A program made the translations under genes and the position numbers. DNA of 50,928 nt from an uncultured Rhodospirillales bacterium (GTDB lineage Bacteria; Pseudomonadota; Alphaproteobacteria; Azospirillales; Azospirillaceae): contig CAIXKV010000265.1 in the NCBI GenBank assembly GCA_903920145.1, positions 1 to 50,928 of the forward strand, written 5' to 3'. The notes under the pieces are model-generated. The model was not told the origin of the DNA. It made no database searches and saw only the letters and a list, made by a program, of their open reading frames with translations. Below, in pieces: positions 1 through 8,504 of the stretch (its first letter is position 1; every line of letters begins with the position of its first letter).

Positions 1-141
1 CTGGACGACCTTGCCCAGCGCGAGGACAACTTGGCGAACGTCGCCGCCGAAGACTGGAGCGCCGATCACGAGGCCGAGGCCGAAGATATCGCGGCCCGGC
101 AGGAGGAGGTTGGCCGAACCCTGGCCGCCCAAGCCACCTTC
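1..141. repeat. Terminal direct repeat (circularisation overlap), left copy
   Basis: Bases 1-141 are identical to 50788-50928. The repeat sits inside one open reading frame that continues in the same phase on both sides, so the simplest reading is a circular molecule of 50,787 bp. An overlap of exactly 141 fits a de Bruijn assembler run with k=141. A true terminally redundant linear molecule is the less likely alternative. Confidence 0.93.
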
Positions 142-1110
142 GCCGAAGCGGATCGCCGCCGCGCCGGTTGCCTGATCACCATCGGTCCCGATGGCCTGCT
201 TCGGGTGCTCCAGGGCATGATCGACCCGGCCGACCGCGCCATTGAGGCCGATGGCGCCGACCCCGCCGGCTCCGATGCCGGTACCGAGACCCCCAAGGGC
301 CGAGGCTTCAGCCAGGCGCTGATAGACGACCTGAAGGCGCATCGGTTGCAGATCGCCAAGGCCCATCTGGCACAGGATTTTGCCGTCGCCTTCGACCTGG
401 CGCTGTTTACGCTGTGCCGCGCCGTGCTGGGATTCGGCTACACGGTCTCTCCCCTCGACCTTCGAGCCGTGCCGACCCGCGAAGCCAGCTCTCTCGACGA
501 CCTGGATGGCACCCCGGCCGCCGTTCTGCTCGCGGCGCAACGCGAGGTCCTGTCACTCGCCTGGCTGTCGCTGCCGGCCGATCAGGGCTTTCAGAGCCTG
601 TGCGCCTTGCCCGACGAGGCCAAGGCCGCGCTGTTCGCCTGGTGCGTCGCCCAGTGCCTGAAGCCGCAACTGGCAAGCGACAGCGGCGCGGACCCGGCGC
701 TCGAACAGGTCGGCGCACGGTTGCGCATCGACGCCGCCGCCCATTGGCGCCCGACCGCCGACAACTATTGGAGCCGGGTAACCAAAGCCCACGCCTTGGA
801 GGCCGGTGGCGAGATTCTCGGCGACCGGTGGCGGCGCGACCACCTGGCCGACAAGAAGCCGGCCCTGGCCAAGGCGCTGGAAGCCGCTTTCGCCGGCGAT
901 GCCACCACCCTCGGCTTCGATGCCGCGACCGCCCGCCGCGCCGCCGCCTGGCTGCCATCGGGCATGGCGTTCGGCGAGGCGCCGATCCCGGTGCCAGCCG
1001 GGGCTACCGTGCCCGGGGCATCGCTACCCCCGGTCGACGACGCACCGGAGGACTTGCCGGCGTTCCTGACCGCCGATCTCGATCCCATTCAGGCGGGAGA
1101 CGCATCATGA
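1..1110 (+). CDS. ParB-like protein, 3' part (gene crosses the circle join)
   Basis: This is the C-terminal part of the ParB-family protein that starts at 49879. Because 1-141 equals 50788-50928, codon 304 of that gene lies at position 1, and the full gene is 2019 bp or 672 aa. This part is rich in Ala, Asp and Glu and mostly helical, with no motif I recognise; it is a long C-terminal extension that classical ParB proteins of about 300 aa lack. It opens with a charged stretch that could form a coiled coil. The stop TGA (1108-1110) overlaps the ATG of the next gene (1107) by 4 bases, so the two are probably translationally coupled. That the join is real biology rather than an assembly accident is an inference from frame continuity. 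Confidence 0.85.
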   Translation: MDDLAQREDNLANVAAEDWSADHEAEAEDIAARQEEVGRTLAAQATFAEADRRRAGCLITIGPDGLLRVLQGMIDPADRAIEADGADPAGSDAGTETPKGRGFSQALIDDLKAHRLQIAKAHLAQDFAVAFDLALFTLCRAVLGFGYTVSPLDLRAVPTREASSLDDLDGTPAAVLLAAQREVLSLAWLSLPADQGFQSLCALPDEAKAALFAWCVAQCLKPQLASDSGADPALEQVGARLRIDAAAHWRPTADNYWSRVTKAHALEAGGEILGDRWRRDHLADKKPALAKALEAAFAGDATTLGFDAATARRAAAWLPSGMAFGEAPIPVPAGATVPGASLPPVDDAPEDLPAFLTADLDPIQAGDAS

Positions 1111-1496
1111 CCAAAGACTATCGCATGGTTGACCGGACTCCCGGCCAAGCCCTGATGACCGTCCGTGCCAGCGCGATCGAGCGGGTCGTCTGCTTCGATC
1201 CCGATCCCGATCTGTCCTATCTCGACCCGGACGCCGACCCGGACTATGCGGCGGAGAACGCCGAGCGGCTCGCCGCCTATCGGGCCGGCGACTGGGCCTG
1301 CCTCGGGATCAAGGCCAAGGCCAGCTTCCTGATCGGTCTCGGCGAGGCCGCCATTATCCAGACGGTTGAAAGCCCTGGCCTGTGGGGAATCGAGAGCGAT
1401 AGCGATGCCGGATATCTCTCGGAGGTCTTTGGCGAGGAGACCGGCATCCTCCGTGATCTGCTCCACCAGTTGGGTGTCGCCGTAATCGACGGCTGA
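1107..1496 (+). CDS. Small acidic protein of the ParB/helicase island
   Basis: A 129-aa protein of unknown function. Near residue 30 it has a run of Asp-Pro pairs followed by an Ala/Glu-rich helix, and the protein is acidic overall. There is no signal peptide or membrane segment. The ATG at 1107 overlaps the ParB stop (ATGA), and the gene is followed 132 bases later by the methyltransferase/helicase gene. Its place between ParB and the helicase suggests a role with one of them, for example as an adaptor or inhibitor. That is inference from position only. Confidence 0.7.
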   Translation: MTKDYRMVDRTPGQALMTVRASAIERVVCFDPDPDLSYLDPDADPDYAAENAERLAAYRAGDWACLGIKAKASFLIGLGEAAIIQTVESPGLWGIESDSDAGYLSEVFGEETGILRDLLHQLGVAVIDG

Positions 1497-1628
1497 TGCC
1501 GGGCCAAACTCGTGCGGGGGTTCCATCGGAAAGGAGAGTGAGAGAACGGCCGGGAGGGGATGAAACCCGGATCGGACCAGAGAGAGTTGCGGTCCACCGG
1601 GACAGTTCCCTCTTCTGGAGTTCCGCCC

Positions 1629-4600
1629 ATGACCGTCCTTTCTCCCGCGCCTCGCCCGGAGGCGAGCCTGCCGCTGTTCGCCAGCCTGCGGACCGCGAGC
1701 CCCGCTCCCGCCACCTCCCCAGCCCCGGACCGCAAGGTCACGGGGCTTTTTCATGCCGGCAGCGTCCTGACCCTGGCCCTCGACAAGGGCCGGACTCTCG
1801 ACGCCCGGACCCTGCGCACGGTCATGACCGAGGCCTTCGACGGCTCCGACGCCGAGGGCGCCTGGGCCTGGAAGGACGCCTACGAGGCGGTCGAGATCGC
1901 CCAGTTGCTGTTCCTGCGCAAGTATGGCCGGGCGATGGCCGGTCAAGCCGGCTCACCCGCACGCCTGCTCGCGATGCTGGCGCGGCTGGCCGAACGGCTG
2001 CCGACCCACAGCCGACGCTCGGAAGAGTCCCAGGCCTTGCAGCAGTTCTCGACCCCGCTGGCGCTGGGCGCGATCGCAGCCCGGGCCGCCGCCCTCTCTG
2101 CCCACGATCTGGTGCTGGAACCCTCGGCCGGCACCGGCCAACTGGCCATCTGGGCCGAACTGGCCGGTGCCCGGCTGGCCCTCAACGAGTTGGCCGAGAC
2201 CCGGGCCGGGGTGCTGGCGCGGTTGTTCCCGGACGCGCCGCTCTGCCGCGCCAATGCCGAACAGATCAACGATCACCTGCCGGCCGAGCTGCGGCCGACC
2301 GTGGTGCTGATGAACCCGCCGTTCTCGGCCTCGCCCAAGATTGATGGCCGCTACCGCCTGACCGCCGCCAAACACCTGGCTTCCGCCCTGGCCCGTCTGG
2401 CCGCGGGCGGCCGACTGGTCGCCATCACCGGCGAGAGCCTGGCGCCCGACCGATCAAGCTGGCGCGAGTTGTTCGCCCACTGGCAGGCCAGCGGCCGGGT
2501 GGTGTTCAGCGCCGGGATTCCCGGAACCGCCTACGCCAAGCACGGCACCAGCTTCGAGACCCGGCTGACCGTGATCGACAAGGCCCCGGCCGAGGATCCG
2601 CGCAGATTCCCCGAGAGCCACGGCGTCACGGAATCGGTCGAAGCGCTGCTCGATCTGGTCGAACGCCACGTGCCGCCGCGTTTGCTGCCGGCTCCGGCTC
2701 CCGTTCTTCCAGCCGCGGTTGCCGCGCCGATCGCCAGGACGGCCGCCCGCCCCAAGCCGGTCGTGTCGACTCCGCCGTTGCTGGCCCGGTTGACCGGCAA
2801 GGTCGCCCCGGCGCCAGTGCCGGCCGCGCCGCCGGTCGAGCCCGCACCCGTTGCCGTGCCCGTCTCGGTCACCGTCGCTGAACCAACCCCCGCCGAGCCC
2901 GTGGTCATCGAACTGGCCTACCAGACCCGCGATTGGACGCCGGCAGCGCGGACACTGACCCAGGCGCTTTACGAAACCTACGAGGTTCAGTCGGTGATCA
3001 TCGACGGCGCCCGGCCCCATCCGACCAAGCTGGTCCAGAGCGGCGCCATGGCCTCGGTGGCACCGCCCAAGCCCGGCTACCGGCCGCACTTGCCCGCGGC
3101 CCTGGTCGCCAACGGCCTGCTCTCCGACGCCCAGTTGGAGAGCGTGATCACGGCCGGCGAGGCCCATGCCGGATTTCTCGACGGCCATTTCACCGTCGAG
3201 GACAATTTCGACACCGTCGCCGCGGTAGCACCGGACACCCAGGGCGCGGTGCGCTTCCGTCGCGGCTGGTTCCTCGGCGACGGCACCGGCGCCGGCAAGG
3301 GCCGCCAGGTCGCCGGCATCATCCTCGACAACTGGCTGAAGGGCCGGAAACGGGCATTGTGGATTTCAAAGTCCGACAAGCTGATCGAGGACGCGATCCG
3401 CGACTGGACCGCCCTCGGCGGCGATCCCGCGGACGTGGTCGCCCTGTCGCGCTTCCGCCAGGGCGCGACCATCGAGCTGGACAGCGCCATCCTGTTCGCC
3501 ACCTACGCCACATTGCGCAGCGCCGAACGCCAAGGCAAGGTCTCGCGGGTCCAACAGATCGTCGACTGGCTCGGGCGCGACTTCGACGGCGCCCTGGTCT
3601 TCGACGAGGCCCACGCCATGGCCAACGCCGCCGGCGATCGGACCGAACGCGGCGAGAAGAAGCCGTCCCAGCAGGGCCAGGCCGGACTGCGCTTGCAGAA
3701 CGCGCTCCCCGGCGCCCGGGTGGTCTATGTCTCGGCGACCGGCGCCACCACCGTCTCCAATCTGGCCTATACCGCCCGGCTCGGCCTGTGGGGGTGCGGT
3801 GACTTCCCGTTCGCGTCGCGCGCCGCCTTCATCGCGGCGATGGAGGCCGGCGGGGTCGCCGCCATGGAAGTACTGGCCCGCGACCTCAAGGCGCTGGGTC
3901 TCTACGCCGCCCGCTCGCTGTCGTTCGACGGCGTCGAATACGAGTTGGTCGAGCATGTCCTGACCCCGGAGCAGATTCGCATCTACGACGCCTACGCCGA
4001 GGCCTTCCAGGTCATCCACACCAACCTGCTGGCGGCGCTCGAAGCCACCAACGTCACCGGCCCCGACGGCACCCTCAACGCCCAGGCCAAGGCCGCCGCC
4101 CGCTCGACCTTCGAGTCCAACAAGCAGCGCTTCTTCAACCACCTGATCACCGCCATGAAGTGCCCGACCCTGCTGGCATCCATCGAACGCGATGTCGCCG
4201 ACGGCCGCGCTGCGGTGGTCCAGATCGTCTCCACCGGCGAGGCCCTGCTCGACCGCAGGCTGGCCGAGATACCCGCCGAGGACTGGGGCGACATCTCGAT
4301 CGACGTCACCCCGCGCGAATACGTCCTCGACTATCTCCGCCACTCGTTCCCGACCCAACTGTTCGAGGTCTATTCCGACGACGCCGGCAACTTGCACTCG
4401 CGGCCGGTCACCGACGCCGAGGGCAACCCGATCCAGTCCCGCGAAGCCGTGGCCCGCCGCGACCAACTGGTCGAGCGGCTGGCATCCCTGCCGCCGGTGC
4501 AAAGCGCCCTCGATCAGATCATCTGGAGCTTCGGCGCCGATCGGGTCGCCGAGATCACCGGCCGCTCCAAGCGCGTCGTGCGCAAACCCGGGGCCGGTGG

Positions 4601-6131
4601 CGATTGCCTGGCGGTCGAGACCCGCCCGGGTTCGGCCAATCTCGGCGAGACCCAGGCGTTCATGGACGACCACAAGCAGATTCTGGTGTTCTCCGATGCC
4701 GGTGGCACCGGCCGCTCCTACCATGCCGACCTCGGCGCCAAGAACCAGCGCCGGCGGGTCCATTATCTCCTGGAGCCCGGCTGGAAGGCCGACGCCGCGA
4801 TCCAGGGCCTGGGCCGCTCCAACCGCACCAATCAGGCCCAGCCGCCGATCTTCCGCCCGGTCACGACCGACGTGAAGGGCGAGAAGCGCTTCCTCAGCAC
4901 CATCGCCCGCCGCCTCGACACCCTGGGCGCGATCACCCGGGGCCAGCGCCAGACTGGCGGCCAGGGCCTGTTCCGCGCCGAGGACAATCTGGAAAGCCCC
5001 TACGCCGCGGCCGCACTGCGTCAGTTCTTCCAGGCGCTCGGCCTCGGGCGGATTGCCGGCTGCTCCTTGCAGAGTTTCTGCGACCACACCGGCCTGGATG
5101 TGATCGACGGCCAGGGGCGGCTGTTCGAGACCCTGCCGCCGATCCCGCAGTTCCTCAACCGCCTGTTGGCGCTACGCATCGACCTCCAGAACACCCTCTT
5201 TGAGGAGTTTGAGGCCCGGCTCGAGGCCGAGATCGAAGGCGCCATGACGGCCGGGGTCTACGATGTCGGGGTCGAGACCCTGATCGCCGAGAGCTTCCGG
5301 ATCATCGAGCGGCGCCGGGTCTTCGTCCATCCCTCTGGAGCCGAGACCGCCTGCCTGCGCATCGCCCGCACCGACCGCAACCAGCCGCTCAGTCTTGAGG
5401 CGGTGCTGGCACTGCGTACCGCCGTCAACGGCCGCTTGCTGGTCAACGCCCAGTCCGGCCGGGCCGCCTTGCAGGCTCCGGCGCCGGCCCGAATGGTCGA
5501 GGATGGCGGCGTCGAGGACCGTGCCCGGCTGATCCGGCCGATGAGCCGCGAGACCATCGGCGTCGGTCTCTTGCGCCGCTCGCGCTGGATCGAGACCGAC
5601 CAGGACCGTTTCGCCGCCGCCTGGCAGGCCGAGATCACGGCGACGCCGGTTTTCGCCACCAGCGAACTCACCGTGGTCACCGGGCTGCTGCTGCCGATCT
5701 GGGACCGGCTGCCCGACACCAATCTGCGGGTCTACCGGTTGCAGACCGACGACGGCGAGCGGGTGATCGGCCGCCTGCTCAACCCCGAACAACTCGGCGC
5801 CGTCTATGCCGCCCTCGGCGTCGATGCCGGTCCGGGCCTCTCGGCCGGGCAGGTCTGGAGCGCGATCACCGAGCGGCGGGTCAGCTTCCGTCTGGCCGGC
5901 GGTCTCACCCTGCGCCGGGCGCGGATCATGGGCGTCGAGCGGGTCGAACTGGCCGACTTCGCCCCCGACGCCGTCGATCGCCTCAAGGCCATGGGGCTGA
6001 TCGGCGAGATCATCAGCTGGAAGCTGCGCCTGTTCATTCCCACCGGGACCACCGGGCCGGACATCCTGGCCACCCTCCTGGACCGCCATCCGGTCATCCC
6101 GGACGCGCGTCCGTCCCCGGTCGCCGCGTGA
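1629..6131 (+). CDS. DNA methyltransferase fused to strawberry-notch-type helicase
   Basis: A 1500-aa two-part protein. The N-terminal third is an adenine-type methyltransferase: a SAM-binding loop EPSAGTGQLA near residue 165 and the catalytic NPPF at 229-232. A Pro/Ala-rich linker follows (about 345-430). The C-terminal two thirds form an SF2 ATPase of the strawberry-notch family, with a Walker A-like GDGTGAGKG near 550, VFDEAH near 657 and a C-terminal helicase region ending in GRSNRTNQ near 1062. The start at 1629 is preferred because GGAG lies 8 bases upstream; an in-frame ATG at 1560 has its purine run too close. Such fusions are common on alphaproteobacterial plasmids and integrative elements next to ParB and Toprim genes. 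The substrate is unknown, and both active sites look intact. Confidence 0.9.
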   Translation: MTVLSPAPRPEASLPLFASLRTASPAPATSPAPDRKVTGLFHAGSVLTLALDKGRTLDARTLRTVMTEAFDGSDAEGAWAWKDAYEAVEIAQLLFLRKYGRAMAGQAGSPARLLAMLARLAERLPTHSRRSEESQALQQFSTPLALGAIAARAAALSAHDLVLEPSAGTGQLAIWAELAGARLALNELAETRAGVLARLFPDAPLCRANAEQINDHLPAELRPTVVLMNPPFSASPKIDGRYRLTAAKHLASALARLAAGGRLVAITGESLAPDRSSWRELFAHWQASGRVVFSAGIPGTAYAKHGTSFETRLTVIDKAPAEDPRRFPESHGVTESVEALLDLVERHVPPRLLPAPAPVLPAAVAAPIARTAARPKPVVSTPPLLARLTGKVAPAPVPAAPPVEPAPVAVPVSVTVAEPTPAEPVVIELAYQTRDWTPAARTLTQALYETYEVQSVIIDGARPHPTKLVQSGAMASVAPPKPGYRPHLPAALVANGLLSDAQLESVITAGEAHAGFLDGHFTVEDNFDTVAAVAPDTQGAVRFRRGWFLGDGTGAGKGRQVAGIILDNWLKGRKRALWISKSDKLIEDAIRDWTALGGDPADVVALSRFRQGATIELDSAILFATYATLRSAERQGKVSRVQQIVDWLGRDFDGALVFDEAHAMANAAGDRTERGEKKPSQQGQAGLRLQNALPGARVVYVSATGATTVSNLAYTARLGLWGCGDFPFASRAAFIAAMEAGGVAAMEVLARDLKALGLYAARSLSFDGVEYELVEHVLTPEQIRIYDAYAEAFQVIHTNLLAALEATNVTGPDGTLNAQAKAAARSTFESNKQRFFNHLITAMKCPTLLASIERDVADGRAAVVQIVSTGEALLDRRLAEIPAEDWGDISIDVTPREYVLDYLRHSFPTQLFEVYSDDAGNLHSRPVTDAEGNPIQSREAVARRDQLVERLASLPPVQSALDQIIWSFGADRVAEITGRSKRVVRKPGAGGDCLAVETRPGSANLGETQAFMDDHKQILVFSDAGGTGRSYHADLGAKNQRRRVHYLLEPGWKADAAIQGLGRSNRTNQAQPPIFRPVTTDVKGEKRFLSTIARRLDTLGAITRGQRQTGGQGLFRAEDNLESPYAAAALRQFFQALGLGRIAGCSLQSFCDHTGLDVIDGQGRLFETLPPIPQFLNRLLALRIDLQNTLFEEFEARLEAEIEGAMTAGVYDVGVETLIAESFRIIERRRVFVHPSGAETACLRIARTDRNQPLSLEAVLALRTAVNGRLLVNAQSGRAALQAPAPARMVEDGGVEDRARLIRPMSRETIGVGLLRRSRWIETDQDRFAAAWQAEITATPVFATSELTVVTGLLLPIWDRLPDTNLRVYRLQTDDGERVIGRLLNPEQLGAVYAALGVDAGPGLSAGQVWSAITERRVSFRLAGGLTLRRARIMGVERVELADFAPDAVDRLKAMGLIGEIISWKLRLFIPTGTTGPDILATLLDRHPVIPDARPSPVAA

Positions 6132-6145
6132 GCCCGGAGGCGATC

Positions 6146-7183
6146 ATGACCGGGTACTCTGCCGGCGATCTCGCGCGGCAACTGGCGGCGCGCGCCGAGG
6201 ATGCGTGCCGCCATTATCTCTCCAACGGGACCCGCGCCGGCCGCTACTGGCAGGTCGGCGACGTGTACAATACCAAGGGCCGCAGCCTCTATGTCCGCCT
6301 GTACGGCCCGCTCGCCGGTCCCGGGGCCGCTGGCAAATGGACCGACTCCGCAACAGCCGGCCAGCATGGCGACCTGCTCGACCTGATCCGCCTCAACCGC
6401 GACTGCCGCACCCTGGCCGAGGCCATGGCCGAAGCACGCGCCTTTCTGGCTCTGCCACCCGGACCTGAACCTCCACGCATCCACGACTCCATCAGCGGAT
6501 CGCCGCCACCCTGCCAGCGTTCGGCCACCGAGGCGGCCCGTCGCCTGTTCGCCGCCGGTCACCCGATCACGGGAACCCTGGCCGAGACCTATCTCCGTGC
6601 CCGCGGCATCAAGGTCTTCCACGGCCCCGCCCTGCGTTTCCATCCTGCCGTCCAGTACCGTGCCCATGACGGTGCCCCACTGCAACGGCTGCCGGCCCTG
6701 ATCGCCGCCGTCACCGATCACGACGGGGAGATCACCGGGGTTCACCGCACTTGGCTCGCCACCAACGGCCGTGGGCTGGCCCCGCTACCGTCACCACGGC
6801 GGGCGCTGGGGTCCCTGCTCGGTCATGGCGTCCGGTTCCCAGCCATCGGATCAGGTACTACCAACCGCCTGATCGCCGGCGAGGGCATCGAGACCGTCCT
6901 CTCGGTCCGTTCGGCACTTCCCGACTGGCCCGCGGTGGCAGCCCTCAGCGCCAACCATCTGGCCGCCCTGATCCCGCCCCCCGGTCTGACGGTGCTGGCC
7001 ATTGCCCGCGATGACGACGAGGCCGGAAGGCAGGCAGCCCGGCGATTGCGTCACTATGCCCAGGCCCGGGGTATCACCGTGATCGACCTTGTCCCGCGCC
7101 TCGACGATTTCAACGAGGATCTGCGACGCTTCGGTCTGGTCAATCTTCAGCGCCGGCTACGCGATCGGATCGGGGCACCGTAG
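6146..7183 (+). CDS. Toprim-domain primase-like protein
   Basis: A 345-aa protein. The N-terminal half resembles the DUF7146 region of plasmid and phage primase-like proteins (GRYWQVGDVYNTKGRSLYV near residue 30, KWTDSATAGQHGD near 65). The C-terminal half is a Toprim domain: the first acidic motif GEGIET near 245 and a DDDEAG motif near 290, both with the metal-binding acids kept. I chose the ATG at 6146 because GGAGG precedes it by 5 bases; a GTG at 6128 overlapping the helicase stop is possible. It is the last gene of the ParB-helicase-Toprim series, which probably acts in plasmid DNA processing or priming. No helicase domain is attached, so it is not a full primase-helicase. Confidence 0.88.
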   Translation: MTGYSAGDLARQLAARAEDACRHYLSNGTRAGRYWQVGDVYNTKGRSLYVRLYGPLAGPGAAGKWTDSATAGQHGDLLDLIRLNRDCRTLAEAMAEARAFLALPPGPEPPRIHDSISGSPPPCQRSATEAARRLFAAGHPITGTLAETYLRARGIKVFHGPALRFHPAVQYRAHDGAPLQRLPALIAAVTDHDGEITGVHRTWLATNGRGLAPLPSPRRALGSLLGHGVRFPAIGSGTTNRLIAGEGIETVLSVRSALPDWPAVAALSANHLAALIPPPGLTVLAIARDDDEAGRQAARRLRHYAQARGITVIDLVPRLDDFNEDLRRFGLVNLQRRLRDRIGAP

Positions 7184-7330
7184 CCGAGGGGTTCACCCTT
7201 GGCCGTCTTCCCGCAAGACGGCGGCACCTGGCCAGCGGATCGGTCGAAGATCGCAGCAATCGGGCCATCCGTCTCCCGGCTCTTCGGTCCGCCCCCCGGC
7301 CTTGCTTGGCGGGCGATCTACCGGAGGGTC

Positions 7331-7437
7331 GGGCGGCAAAAGGCCGCCCTCGCTCCCGGCCCGCAAGGGCGGCGGGCGGCTTTTTTCCCCGGGCGGCGGA
7401 AGCCGCCCTTCCTCGCGAGACAAAAAAGCCGCCCGCT
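7331..7437. terminator. Cluster of GGGCGGC/GCCGCCC hairpins with T and A tracts
   Basis: Alternating copies of GGGCGGC and GCCGCCC can pair several ways: 7331-7337 with 7343-7349 (5-base loop), 7343-7349 with 7374-7380 followed by six T (7381-7386), and 7391-7397 with 7402-7408 (4-base loop). A run of six A before GCCGCCC near 7422-7427 gives a T tract for the opposite strand. This looks like a bidirectional intrinsic terminator closing the upstream operon and separating it from the replicon. Direct RNA evidence is lacking. Confidence 0.65.
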
Positions 7438-7550
7438 CGTCCTCCTCCGCTCCGCTACGGCCCTGCGGGTGCGGGCCGGAAGCGCCTCCGGTCTTCGATC
7501 GCCGTCAAGGCCGCGATGGGCGCGGACTTGCGAGAACCAGGAGACGACCA

Positions 7551-7610
7551 ATGACCCGCAGCTCACCCGATCTCGACCCTCGAGATTTTCGCAGAATCCG
7601 TCGCGCCTAG
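7551..7610 (+). pseudogene. Possible truncated 5' end of a gene (19 codons)
   Basis: An ATG at 7551 has AGGAG about 9 bases upstream and opens a 19-codon frame, MTRSSPDLDPRDFRRIRRA, that stops at 7610. Base composition falls from very GC-rich to moderate right after it. A well-placed ribosome site in front of a very short frame at a composition break fits a gene cut off by a rearrangement. It could also be a short leader peptide or chance. The rest of 7184-7658, apart from the hairpin cluster, shows nothing I can support. Confidence 0.3.
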
Positions 7611-7658
7611 TCGCGGTCAACGGGCTGCTCAAAAGGTGCGACGGGTCGATAGCCTAGT

Positions 7659-7940
7659 TCAGGCAGCGTGGGCGGTCTCTTCAACACGAGCCTTTGGCCT
7701 TCCTGTCGGCTTGAAGTCGGCAGAATCTGGAAAAATGACACCATTGGTGCCGACGAATTCGACACCAAGCGATTCAAGGGCAGCTCTGATTGCCTGGCGA
7801 GTCGAAACGGTACCGCTCTCGCTATTCTCAAATCGGATAACGGTCTGGGTGCAGACCCCTGCTAGGGGCGCGAAATTACGAACCGATAGGCCGAGTCCGT
7901 AGCGGGCGGCAGCACACTGGCGGGGCGTAAGTATCGTCAT
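7659..7940 (-). CDS. XRE-type helix-turn-helix regulator
   Basis: A 93-aa protein starting at ATG 7940 (reading MTILTPRQCAAAR). It matches short Cro/CI-like alphaproteobacterial regulators: an N-terminal helix-turn-helix (QCAAARYGLGLSVRNFAPLAGVC in shape, with AGVCTQTVIRFEN as the recognition helix) and a C-terminal segment predicting GVEFVGTNGVIF, typical of this family. It reads away from the replication genes across a 564-base intergenic region, so it may control the replicon or its own promoter. The longer frame up to 8000 adds an unlikely basic leader. The C-terminus is longer than in many homologues. Confidence 0.8.
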   Translation of the reverse strand: MTILTPRQCAAARYGLGLSVRNFAPLAGVCTQTVIRFENSESGTVSTRQAIRAALESLGVEFVGTNGVIFPDSADFKPTGRPKARVEETAHAA

Positions 7941-8157
7941 AGCGACCCTAATGGTATCTGAAAAATTCCATTTCTTGACACTGCCCCGTTGTCGATCCAC
8001 TGTCTCCGTGTCGAAACGGGGGCTACCCGATGAGCATACACCAAGGCAACGGACAGGTCACGTGGTTACCGAAAGGCCCCGAGTCTCATGGCCTTTTTGG
8101 CCGCTATGCTGTTGCTGGGGTGCAGCAATCGCTATCGAATCCGATTCGGAAGCTAGT

Positions 8158-8169
8158 CGACTCGAGTCG
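8158..8169. promoter_or_regulatory. 12-bp palindrome CGACTCGAGTCG, candidate protein-binding site
   Basis: A perfect palindrome sharing the core CGAGTCG with sites at 7798-7804, 8826-8834, 9858-9875 and 10034-10044. Repetition of one core around the replication and partition genes suggests a common binding protein (initiator, HTH regulator or partition protein). No experiment or known consensus supports this. Confidence 0.35.
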
Positions 8170-8279
8170 TAGAGTAAAAATCGGGGTCTACACGCCGAGC
8201 TTGTTTGCCGTCGTAAGGCTTTCGGGTACTCTCGTAACTTCGCAACAGGGAACGAAACCATGACGTAGTGTTAAACGAC

Positions 8280-8313
8280 GAAGCCCCAGTCGGCTTTCAC
8301 CGACCAGGGCTTC
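8280..8313. terminator. Long hairpin upstream of the replication gene
   Basis: Arms 8280-8293 and 8300-8313 (14 bases each, two adjacent mismatches) enclose a 6-base loop, CTTTCA. There is no T tract on either side, so this may be a terminator for leader transcripts, an attenuator or a structured replication-control element rather than a classical intrinsic terminator. Confidence 0.4.
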
Positions 8314-8504
8314 ATACGTGTCATAGGACGGTAGAGTGGGGCCACTAAACTGTTATCTCTGAAACTTTCGGTCATAGCCGCCAAGCAAGACCCGAAAGCA
8401 TCATTGATGCAGTTCCCACCTTAGCCAGTGTCCTTCGAAAACGCAAGCGATTTTGCGTGAAGGATATCTGTGTCTTCCGTCCACAATCAGAACGGAAGGG
8501 GAAC

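Larger units (their letters stand above)
7941..8504. other. Intergenic region between regulator and replication gene
   Basis: These 564 bases carry no gene I can support and lie between divergent genes, so promoters for both should be here. They contain a 12-bp perfect palindrome CGACTCGAGTCG at 8158-8169 and a long hairpin at 8280-8313. A short frame at 8030-8263 has no clear ribosome site or family resemblance. The region is a candidate for replication control or part of the origin, by position only. Confidence 0.5.

Noticed and set aside
3366-5087. 573-residue open frame on the minus strand inside the methyltransferase/helicase gene
   Set aside because: Shadow frame of GC-rich coding DNA; the plus-strand helicase motifs are intact and this frame shows no domain.
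8030-8263. 77-residue frame between the HTH regulator and the replication gene
   Set aside because: No clear ribosome site or family resemblance, and it overlaps a palindrome-rich region.
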